64,000 nt of DNA from Chlamydomonas sphaeroides. Lineage: Eukaryota > Chlorophyta > Chlorophyceae > Chlamydomonadales > Chlamydomonadaceae. A program made the position numbers and the translations under genes. Under the pieces are notes generated by a model, which did no database searches, was not told the origin of the DNA, and was given only the letters and a program-made list of their open reading frames with translations. The stretch covers positions 1-64,000 of the forward strand of contig BDDC01000024.1 in the NCBI GenBank assembly GCA_001662425.1. Reading direction: 5' to 3'. Below, piece after piece: positions 11,087-21,330 of the stretch (position 1 is the first letter of the stretch; every line of letters begins with the position of its first letter).

Positions 11087-14000
11087 TCACTGCCACCCGG
11101 CCCCGCCGCCATGGTCCATGCCGGCTGGCGGCTGCCCCAGCGCCGCCAGCCTCGCTGCTGCCGCCGCGGCCAGCCCCGGCTGCTGCTGCTGCTGAGCCGC
11201 CGGCGCCGTCCCTAGCCGCAGCGCCGCCGCGTACGGCCCCGCGGCTGCCTGGCCCACATCGTACCCCGCCGCCGCCAGCTGGGCCGCAAGTGCCGCCGCA
11301 TTCCCCTGCGGCGCTCGACCCGGCACCGCCCCGTACGAGTCGTAGCCCCTCGCAGTGGCTACGGCCGCTGCCTGCTCCTGCGCCGCCGCCAGCGCCACCG
11401 CCTGGCGCTGCCTCGCGGCCATCTGCGCCGCGGCCGCTGCCTGCTGGTGCTGCTGGTGTGCCAGCAGCTGCTGCTGGAGGTGCTGTTGCCGCTGCCGCTG
11501 CTCATGCGCCAGCAGCAGCTGCGCCTCCTGTTGCTGCTGCTGCTGCTGTTGCAGCTGCCGCGCTAGCAACTGGGCCTCCTGCTGTTGCTGCTGCTGCCGG
11601 GCGAGCAGCTGGGCCTCCTGCTGTTGCTGCTGCTGCCGCGCTAGTAGCTGGGCCTCCTGTTGCTGCTGTTGCTGGCGGGCCAGGGCGGCCTGCCGCTGCT
11701 GCTGCTGTTGCCTCAGCAAGAGCTGCTGCTGCTCCTGCTCGTACTGCGCGAGCAGCTGCGCCTCGGCCTCCGCCGCGCCGTGGTGCTCGTACACGGGCTG
11801 CGCGGGAGAGTGCGACGCGCGCATTGCCAGCTGCTGCTGCTGCGCTAGCAGCTGCTCGCGCTGCTGCAATCGGCGCTGCTGCGCCGCCAGAGCTGCCGCA
11901 TGCTGCTGCTGCTGCTCTTGCTGCAGCAAGAGCTCCTGCCGCTGCCGCATGAGCCGCTGCTCATGCTCCAACAGCTGTTGCTGCGCCAGCTGCTGCTGCT
12001 GCTGCTGTTGTTGCTGCGCCGCCAGCTGCTGCTGTTGTTGCTGCGCCGCCAGCTGCTGCTGTTGTTGTTGCTGCGCCGCCAGCTGCTGCTGTTGTTGTTG
12101 CTGCGCCGCCAGCTGCTGCTGCTGCTGCGCCGCCAGCTGCTGCTGCTGCTGCGCCGCCAGCTGCTGCTGCTGCGCCGCCACCTGCTGCTGCTGCTGCTGC
12201 GCCGCCAGCTGCTGCTGCTGCTGCGCCGCCAGCTGCTGCTGCTGCTGCTGCGCGAGCGGTTGCTGCCGCCGCAGCGCATCCGCGTTCGCAGCGGCAGCGC
12301 CCTGCGCCGCCTCTGGCGAGCTGCCGTAGGGGCCGCCGCCTCCACCACCACCCGAAGCCTGCCGCGACGCCTGGTACTGCTGCTGTTGCTGTTGATGGTA
12401 CTGCTGCGACGCCCCGGCTGGCGACGCCGGCGCCGTGGCCGGTGCCTGCGCGGCCGACATTTTGGGTACAGCGACGCCCATGTTCTCGAGCACGTCCGGC
12501 GTGAGCAGCCCCGCCTGGTCTAACAACGACAGCTGCGCCGCCAGCGCCGGGTTGGTGAGCCGCAGCGCCGCCAGCGCGCCCGCCACCGCCGCCTTGCTGG
12601 CGGCATCCTGCGGCAGCGCCACCACCGGCTGAGGTGCCGGCTGCGGCGCAGGAGCGGGAGCAGGCTGCGGTGGAGCTTGCTGCGCTGGCTGCGAGGGAGG
12701 TTGTGGCTGCTGAGGCTGCACGTGTTGTGTTTGCGGCATGTGATGTTGCTGCTGCTGCGCTGGGGCGTACTGCACGGGATGCTGCTGCTGTTGCTGCTGT
12801 GGCTGCAGTGGCTGCTGTGGCTGCAGTGGCTGCTGTTGCTGCTGCTGCTGCAGAGGCTGCTGTTGCTGCTGCTGCTGCAGTGGCTGCTGCTGCAGTGGCT
12901 GCTGCAGTGGCTGCTGCAGTGGCTGCTGCAGCGGCTGCTGCTGCTGTTGCTGCTGCTGTTGCTGGTAGAACTGCTGCGGCAGCTGGAGCTGCGGCGACGA
13001 CGGCTGCTGGCAGTGAGGCTGGGGCTGCTGCTGCTGCTGGGGCTGCGGCTGCGGCTGGGGCTGCGGCTGCGGCTGGGGCTGATAGTGCGGTTGCGGCTGC
13101 GGCCGCGGCGGCTGCACCGGGTGCAGCGGCTGCCGCGTCTCCGCCGGCGACGCCCCATCGGGCCCCGCCTCCGCCTGCAAGGGCAGGCTCATGACCGACG
13201 CCGCGATGGCGGCCGCCTCCTCCTTCAGCCGCTGCCGCTGCAGCTCCCGCGCTCGCTTCGCGCCGCTGCCGGGCGCAGCGCGGCCCGCCGGCGGCGCGTC
13301 CTCCTCGCCGCTGTCGTCCCCACCCTCCTCTCCATCGCCCCCAGCGCCGGCCGCGTTGCGCACGCGCTCCGCCTCCACCGCCGCCGCAAGCTCCTCCGGC
13401 GACTGGATGAGTCCGGCCTTGGCCATGATGATGGGCCGGCTGAGCTTGGACAGCTTGTCAATGTCGGGCATCTGGAGTATGAGGCCCAGCACGCGGGGGT
13501 TGAGCAGGCCGAAGATCTCGGCGCCCGGCCGCGACGAGAGCTTGGCCAGGCCGCGGATGCTGCGGACGCGGTCCACCGCTGCGGCGGAGATGGGAGAGGA
13601 GGCAGCAAAGCACGGCGGGCCACAAGTTAGGGGCCCGACCCGCGGGGTTCAGCCCCAGCAGGACAACCGGTCCGGGCTGCTCACCGCCACGCGAACCCAT
13701 GCCCCGCCCCGCGTCCGGCGCAACGCAGCACACACCCACACACCCACACACCGCTGGCATCACACACGCGCACTGCCCCTCCCCGCACGACCGTTTTGCG
13801 CCATGGCGTTGCGCGCGCGCGTGCGCACGCCTTCCACTTGCCTTCCGTCCCCTGCCCATGCTGTCGTACTTCTCCTGTCCTCTTCACGCCTCCCTCGCCT
13901 TGCCCCACTCTCTCCCTCCACAGACGCAGCACCCGCCGAACGCCTCCGCGTGTAGCGTGTGCCCTGCTTGCCTCCTGCTCCTGGTGCATTGCTTTGCAGT

Positions 14001-17000
14001 GCGCCGACTTCGCCTACTAACCACTCATGCTTTCTGCCTTCTGCCCCTGCTGCCGGTCGATCCTGCCTGTTCCGTAGGTACGTCTACGCGTTGAACCGAG
14101 GGTGTGCTGTGCCGGGGCCGAGTTCGTTGTTAGCATGGGGTTACTAGCGCGCGCGTTGGCGGGTGCTGCGCCTGGCCGCTGCGTATCACCGACATCGTCA
14201 GGTAACTATACTCCTGGTACGAGGGCTGGGCCGGGCACCGGGTTCCTTTCGGGTGGCGCTGGGCTTCGCTTCCGCACNNNNNNNNNNNNNNNNNNNNNNN
14301 NNNNNNNNNNNNNNNNNNNNNNNNNNNNNNNNNNNNNNNNNNNNNNNNNNNNNNNNNNNNNNNNNNNNNNNNNNNNNNNNNNNNNNNNNNNNNNNNNNNN
14401 NNNNNNNNNNNNNNNNNNNNNNNNNNNNNNNNNNNNNNNNNNNNNNNNNNNNNNNNNNNNNNNNNNNNNNNNNNNNNNNNNNNNNNNNNNNNNNNNNNNN
14501 NNNNNNNNNNNNNNNNNNNNNNNNNNNNNNNNNNNNNNNNNNNNNNNNNNNNNNNNNNNNNNNNNNNNNNNNNNNNNNNNNNNNNNNNNNNNNNNNNNNN
14601 NNNNNNNNNNNNNNNNNNNNNNNNNNNNNNNNNNNNNNNNNNNNNNNNNNNNNNNNNNNNNNNNNNNNNAGCGCCGCGGGCCCACCTTGTGACCAGGCCT
14701 GGCCGGGCGTCTTGGCGGTCACCTCGAGCCCCACCGCGTCGTCGGCGGTGACGCGGAACACCGGGTGCGGCCCTCCGTCCGCAATCTCCATGGTGTACAG
14801 CGCGCTGCCCTCGGGCCGCACCATGGACAGGTAGTCCCGGCTGGCGCGGTAACCTGCGGGCGGCAGGCAAGGGGGTTGGGGTGGGGGAAAAACATTGGCA
14901 CGAGAGTGTGCTGCGGTGTGGGGTGGGGGCGGGGCACGCGTGTGCGTGAGATATAGCAGTCATGGTGTTGCTCCGCGAGCTCCAAGCTTGTGGGCGCTTC
15001 CTGGTGCACCAGCCGATGGTTCCCATGTTCCCCATGTTCACGAGCCTTGTTCCCCATGTTCCACAACAGGAGGGGCAAGCGCCGGATGCCCGCTGCCCGC
15101 CGCCACCAGGGCCCGCCTCCCACTTCCTGCGACCTCACCAATGGGATACACGTGCGTCGCATTGTGGTAGCCCGGCCGCTGCCACTCCACCCGCCCCAGG
15201 CAGTGCAGCGTCAGCGTGTAGCTGCCGCCGCTGCCGCGCGACCCGCGGGCCAGCACCATGGGCAGCACCAGCGTCGCCAGGTCCAGGGGCCCGTCGGCGA
15301 CGGATCCCTCCGCCGCCGCGGCCGCCGACCGCCGCGGCCGCTTCGGCGACGGCGGCAGGCCGTTGGCACCCGCCGCAGCCGCGGCGGCGGCGCCGTCGGC
15401 GCCGTCGGCCTCGACGCTGCCCTCATTGAGGTCCAGCAACGTGCGCTTGTGGAGCATGCCAGCGGCCCCCTCTGGGACGTCGGAGCCGCCGCTGGCGGCG
15501 GCTGCGGCACGGCCGCCGCGCGGCTTGCCGCCGCCGCGGCTGCCGCCACCCCCCGCGCCGCCGTTCTTCTGCTCCAACGATCTCATAGCCATCTGCATCG
15601 CCAGCTCCGCCAGCTCCTCCGGGCTCAGGTCCGGCCGGCCGCCGGCGGCGGCATCGGCGGCTGCGCGGCCCCGGCCGCGTCCGCGTGCCGGCTGCGCGGC
15701 CGGCGCGGGGGCCTCCGGCTTGATGATCCGCACCCGCGATTTCATCATCTCAGGCACAGCCGGCGCCTCCTCCTCCTCCGGTTCCTCCTCCTGCTCGGCG
15801 TCGCTGGCAGCGGGAGCGCCTCCACCGGCACCCTCCTCGCCCTCGCCGGCGTCGTCGTCGCTGTCCTCGACGGCGGCGTCGCTGTCATCCTCCTCTTCCG
15901 GCTCCGCTGGCTGCTCCGCGTCGCCGCCGGCCCGCCTGGCGGCGAGCATGGCCTCGGCGTCCGCCGCCGCGGCGGCGGCAATGGCCGCGGCAGTGGCGCT
16001 GACGCCAGCCTTGCCCGCGAGGGCAGCCGGCGGCGGCGGCGGCGGCGGCGTCGCAGCCGCCGGGGGTGGCGTTGGAGCCGACGCGGCCCGCGTCGCGGCG
16101 CTAACGGCCGCACTCACAGTCGCGACGGCGGCGGCGCGCACCTCCGCCGGCGTCCGCAGCGGCCGCTTCGGCGCCTTGGCTTGGGCCCTGCGGCAGCGCA
16201 ATGCAATACTAACTCGAGCGCTGCCAGTGCGTTCCCGTTACGAGCACATCATGCCGCATACCCCAGTGGCGCCGCCCAGCAGGCCTCTCCGGCTTTGCGC
16301 TGCGTCCCCGGCAGCTCACTTGGGGTTGCCAGTCAGCCGCGCCAGCACCTTGGCAATCTGCCCCAGGCGCTTGGTGAGGGTCTGCGCGGAGGGTACGTAC
16401 CAAGGGGCGACGCGGACCCAAATATCAGCTTCTGAGCCATAAATTCGGCCCTAGCGCAAGCTGCCAGTCACCACCCGCCAAGCTACCTGTGTGGATGGCA
16501 TCCAGGAGGCCACCAGCACCACAGCGCCGTCGGCCGGCTCCTCGATGGCCTGCAGGCGGAGCCCAGGAGTCACACAAAGAAAGGGGCAGCAAGGTTGAAG
16601 AGCAGCACGCTCTCGTCGGGTTTTAACGGACCGTGTCCCCCGGCGTGATGCCGGGACAACTACAATTATGCATGCGAGCCCCCTTTCCTATGAAAGCGAG
16701 AACACCGCCACCCGTGGCGCCACGCGCACCTTGGTTGCCCGCGCGCACGCCTCGAACGCAAAGTCGGGGTCGTTCGCGATGGCCTCCCACGAGCCAAAGC
16801 CGTGACGCACCACGCCCTCGGCCAGCTGCACATCGTGCTCCGGCAGCCACCACGCCGGCAGCACGCCGCGCTTGCCCGTCAGCGCGCCGCTGAGCTCCCA
16901 CGCCACGCCGCCGGCGCCGTCGCCCTCGGCCGCTGCTGCCGCCGCTCGCGCTGCGGCGTCAGGCACGCTCCGGTGCCGGCCGCGGCCCTCGGACAGCAGC

Positions 17001-20000
17001 GCCTCGACCTCCATGGCTTCGAGCGCTACGGCGGTCGGGATGTGGCGCCGCCGGCCGCGGCCAAGCTGCTCGCCGTTGGGGACCGCGGCGGCGGCGGCGC
17101 GGCCCGACGGCCCCGCCTGCGGCTGCTTGGCGGCCGCGGCTGTCGAGGCTGGCGGCGGCGCGGGCGTGGGCTCGCGCGAGGGCGGCGGCCCCGGCGGCGG
17201 CGCGAGCTCCTCGAGGCCGCGGCGCAGCTGGCTGATCACGTCCATGCGCTGGCGCAGGCGGGAGGCGGTCTTGGAGGTGAGCACCTGCGGGGTGGTTTGC
17301 AGGGAGCACACGACGGGTTGGGTCGGTGGGCTCAAGCAGCCGCTTGCCTGCGTCGCCTCCGGGCCATGACATACGAAAAGCAGGCAGCACCCAGAGGGGA
17401 AGGAACTGGGCTGACTACCAGGGTGCGGCGCCGCCCATGCGCCCGGCCGCACCTTGGTGATGCTGCCCTTCTTGCGCCGCTTCTTGGCACCGCCCTCCTC
17501 GCCCGCCGCTTCTTCGCCACCACCTTCCCCGCCGCCCGCAGCGCCGGCGTCGCCCTCGGCGGCGCCGCTCTTTCGGCCCTTTCCCCGCCCCTTATCCTTC
17601 TCCCCTCCCCCGCCGTCGCTGTCGCCGCCGTCGTCCTCGCCGCCGCTTTCCTCGCCGTCGCTGTCCCCGTCCGAGCCGCCGTGTTCGCTCGGCCCCTCGT
17701 CGCCCTCATCTGCGCTCCCCTCCCCGCCCTCGCCACCCTCCGCCCCCGCGTCCTCCTTGGCGGCGCCCGCCTCGCCGCCCTCGGCAACAGGCCTGGCCTC
17801 GCCCGCCTCGCCGCCAACGCCCGCGCCGCTGGCCTCCAGCGTCGCGCGCTTCTTGGCGATGTTCTGGCAGATGCGGCACGCGCAGCCCGGCGCGTGTCGG
17901 TTGGTGCGCGGCGCCTTGGCAGCTGCCGCGGCGGGGTCGTCCTCCGGCCCTAGCAGCTCCTCCGCCTCGCCCAGCAGGTCGCGAATGACCTGATTGGGCG
18001 GCGAGGACGGGCACGCGGGAAAGGCACGCGGTTGGAGCAGGCGCTTGGCCTCACAGCATGGGGTGGCCCCTACCCGCCCACGCTTTCCACCGCCAGCACG
18101 CGCCCCTTCCAGTGCCCCCTGCGCCCCAGCGCGGAGGCCCCCCACCTGCTGCACCCCAGCGGCGCTCTTTGCCGCCAGCCGGGGAAAGTGCTCCCGAGCC
18201 AGAGCCACCAGCTCCGCCATCGCCGCCTCCGACAGCCCCTTGCCGCCGCCCGACCCGGGGCCCGCCCCGGCGCCGCCCTCAGCGCCGCCGGCCTCGCCCT
18301 TGGCCGCCTCGCTGCCCTCCCCTGCTGCCGCCGCCGCCCCGGGCTTAGGCAGCCCGAACCGCATCAGCAGCGCCAGCACCTCGAGCCGGTCCTTGCGGCC
18401 CCACAGCTCTGCCTTCTCGGCCTTGGCCCGGCCCGCGGCGCCGGCGCGCGGGGCGCGCTTGGCGCCGAGCTCGGGCGCGGCCTCGGCTGCCCCGCCAGAC
18501 GCCTCCGCCTCTGCCTGACGGACGGCCTTAAGCAGCAGGTCCACCAGCCGCCGCACACGTGGCGTCAGTGCCTGGCTGTCAGGCCACACGTACGAGGGCG
18601 TCTCGCCGTTGGCCTCGGCCTCCGGCTGAGAGTCCTTGGCCTCTGGCTGCGACTCGGCCTTGGGCTCGGCCTCAGCCTTGCCCTCGGCCTCGCCGTCACC
18701 CTCTGGCTCCTCCTTGACCTTCAGGTCCGGCTCGCCGCTCTCGGCCTTGGGCTCGGCCACCGCGGCCGAGTCGCCCTCGGCCTTGGCGGCAGCGCCCTCG
18801 GCCTTCGCGGCGGCTGCCGCTGAGGACGCCCCCACGGCGGCTGTCAGCTCCCGATACTTGACGAGCTGCGCCTCCTGCAGTGGGCGCCACACGACACACG
18901 CAAAGCCCCTTGACACAATACGCACGACCAGCGCGTCACCGACCCGGGGCGTGCCGCGTGCGGGGTGGTGCTCTATTTTGGCCCTGTAAAGGTAAACACA
19001 CTTTTTCTTTCACCACGTAGCCCTAGCAAATCCCACCATTCCTTGCGTCCATCTCCCTATGTGGGCTGCCCCCCGTCCCCATAACTCGCTGGTGCACGTC
19101 AGTACGCAAGCGCTCAACCGGGACGCTCTGCTGCTCAGGGACAGCAGCAGCAGCTGTGGCCGGCCGGCCGGGCCCCAGCCCCACCCTGCCGCCCGCCCGT
19201 CTCCCTTCCCTTAGCCCAGCACGCAAGCGCTCACCCGCGCCGCCTTGAACACGGGCAGCAGCTGCGGGTCTGCGAACACGTCCTCGTACTCCTGGTAGCC
19301 AGCGGTCCACATGCCGCGCAGCAGCGCCAGATCGCAGTCCGGGCCCCACCAGGCGGCGGGAGGGGAGCGATCCGACATGGACGACAGCAGTTGCCGGAAG
19401 CGGGCCAGGACCTGGACAGGCGAACGGGGGAAGAGAACGGGGGGGGGGTGAGCGCGCTCGCTCAAGCGCCTCGCACGCTCCGGGCGGAAGGTGGGTTGGG
19501 ATGGGGTGTGCTCCGCGGCAGGGAGCCTCCAGGAGCGGTGCATCAGTGCGCCCGCGTACCCCTCTGCCCTCTTGCCACTCCCTGGAGCGCAGGCAATGCC
19601 CACCTGCGGGTTGCTGTTGAAGGCGGTCATGGCAGCGTTCCAGTCCGACAGCGTGCGCAGCCGCGCCAGCAGCCACTTGCTGCCCTTATCAACCTGCACC
19701 GGACGGCGGCAGCGGCGCAGGGCCACGGGGCTGCGATGAAGGGCTCGCACCAAGACGGCGGCGGCTCGCACCCCGGTACTGCACGCTCCCGCCCATCCAG
19801 CCTCGCTCCCGCTGGCACCGGTTCCCGCAAGCCGCTGCCGCACAGCCCATGCTCCTCCTCACGGCCCCTGGCGATGCAACCTCCGGCGCGGCCTGTCTCC
19901 GCAACCGCCCCACCTTGGGCCAGGCCGGCCCGGCGGTGGTGAGGTCCCCCAGCGCCGCCACGGGCTGTAGCAGGGTGTCCAGGAACTCCCGGTCGCCCGG

Positions 20001-20670
20001 ATCGGGGGTGTGCGCTCGCACCGCCTGCAGCAGGTGCCACACCGCCCGCTCCACCTCGGGCACGGTGCGGGTCTGCTTGGCACGCGTCACGCGCTGGAAT
20101 GCGGCGTGGATCTGGGGATGGGGGTGAGGTGGAGTTGGATGGGAGGATGACTGGGTTGGGATTACGTGGGTAGAGGTGGATGTGTGAGGGGTGGAGCGGC
20201 GAGTGCGGCTGCGGCGCGGTGGGAAGGGCTTGCGGGAGGGTGGCGGGCTGGGGTGTGGGCGGCGCGGCGCGGGCGTACCTCCTTCCAGCGGCCCACGCCG
20301 AACATGATGAAAGCCTGGCGCAGCGCGTTGCGCTCGAGCAGCAGCCATGGCACCTGCAGGGGCAGGACGGCGGCGGCGGGGCGCAGGGGCTGGGCGCAGT
20401 GCGGTGGAGGGTTGCAGGGGCGCGCCTGGCCGGGGGGCAGTGAGGGACGCGTCGCAAGGCCGGGGCTGCGCAGCGTGTGGCCCAGGTCCGCGTTACAGCA
20501 AGGCTCTAACGAGGTTAGGGTTGCAGGGGGGTTGGAGCCCCAGCAGCGCGCACCTTGGGCGGCTCTCCGCCAGCAGGAGTAGAGGTCGACGCCTTCTCCT
20601 CTGCGGCCTCCGTCCGCGGGCGCTTTGGACTGCGCTCCGCGTCGCTAGTTTCTGGCGAATCCGTCGGCAT
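11087..20670 (-). CDS. SANT-like / FYRN-FYRC nuclear protein with Gln-rich tail, 2,103 aa
   Basis: Thirteen exons: 20670-20554, 20353-20279, 20111-19914, 19693-19604, 19411-19235, 18874-18146, 17989-17453, 17284-16730, 16549-16487, 16381-16320, 16187-15139, 14853-14686, 13578-11087; all phases agree. An NLS-like SPKRPR lies near residue 14. Residues ~40-64 (LLLERNALRQAFIMFGVGRW) and ~195-219 (AWWGPDCDLALLRGMW) look like SANT/CHD-type modules; a clearer SANT/Myb motif (WWLPEHDVQLAEGVVRHGFG) is at ~793-826. H494-APGC-A-C-RI-C503 is a His/Cys motif that may bind zinc. FYRN spans ~1185-1228 (LHCLGRVEW, YPIGYRASRDYLSM) and FYRC ~1235-1320 (EIADGGPHPVFRV, then GAEIFGLLNPRV), split by intron 12, which contains the N gap. 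Acidic, Ala-rich and polyQ tracts fill the rest. FYR pairs occur in trithorax/MLL and KDM5-type chromatin proteins; no SET or JmjC domain is seen. Role inferred: chromatin or transcription cofactor. Confidence 0.87.
11500..13100 (-). repeat. CAG/CAA-rich tract encoding polyglutamine
   Basis: On the minus strand the last exon of the SANT/FYR gene contains dozens of Gln runs of 3-10 residues, broken by Ala pairs (a recurring LAAQQQQQ unit at about 11990-12250), Leu-Pro or Pro. The mixture of CAG and CAA codons and the regular LAAQ unit point to expansion by both slippage and unit duplication. The frame stays open throughout. Confidence 0.95.
14278..14669. other. Assembly gap (392 N) in intron 12 of the SANT/FYR gene
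   Basis: The gap lies between exon 12 (ends 14686) and exon 13 (starts 13578). The exon phases on either side fit each other and the FYRC domain reads continuously across the join, so no exon needs to be missing, although a short phase-neutral one cannot be excluded. Confidence 0.95.
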
Positions 20671-21330
20671 CGGGCCAGCGGTGAGCGCTGAGTGTGCGTC
20701 CGGGCCGGGCTGTCAGTGCCGCGGCTCTAATTGGCTAATCAACCATAGGAGCTCTCAGCGTGACGTTGCGCGTCGTTGGCTGCGTCGCTCGCGCTGTGAC
20801 TGTGGCTGTGGCCTTCCCTTGTCGGTCAAGGCTACAAACCCTCAAGGCAGAGGCGCGCAACAACTGCTCTTTTGATTGCAGCAGAAGCGTTGGCGATATG
20901 TGGTACTTTAGCTTTGTCCAGAACGAAACACTGTACAGCGACCTGCTGCCCGAATTGGTTGCTGTGTAATGCTACGTCTATTTTAGGTTGCAGGTGCGCT
21001 CTCTGTTGGCGTAGGTCTGGAGTCCCAAGTTTGCAGTGATTTGGAAAATCGAAAATTGGCCAGACTCTCCTGAACGCACGGCAGAGCTGTCATGCATCAC
21101 GAAGGCACTGAACTCCACGTAGCTGGTCACGAGGAGCAGATCCATTGAGCACCGAACCTTGGGCCATGTTTCGTGCGGATTCCTTCGGTTCAAGCGAACA
21201 TCGACTGCGGACGCCCCATCACTCCTCACGTCATAGTATGTGCATCAACACGCGCGAAACACGTTGCAACCGACTCACCCGGGCGCGCGCTGTCCCTGAC
21301 CGACTTCGCCACCGCTTCAGCAGCTCGCCC
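20671..21330. promoter_or_regulatory. Intergenic region between Aquarius and the SANT/FYR gene
   Basis: This 660-bp region should hold the 3' UTR of the Aquarius gene and the promoter of the SANT/FYR gene, both on the minus strand. It is less GC-rich than the flanking exons. No specific element can be assigned; a TGTAA at about 20965 is on the wrong strand. Confidence 0.5.

Noticed and set aside
11355..13630. Plus-strand frames of Leu-, Cys- or Ala-runs opposite the polyQ exon
   Set aside because: They are the mirror translations of CAG/CAA repeats (CTG/TTG gives Leu, TGC gives Cys, GCT gives Ala) and have no independent support.
18875..18990. Extension of exon 6 of the SANT/FYR gene upstream through RIVSRGFACVVWRPLQ to an acceptor at 18984
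   Set aside because: That acceptor would be out of phase with exon 5. The TGCAG acceptor at 18875 is in phase 0 and joins cleanly, so the upstream open stretch is intron.
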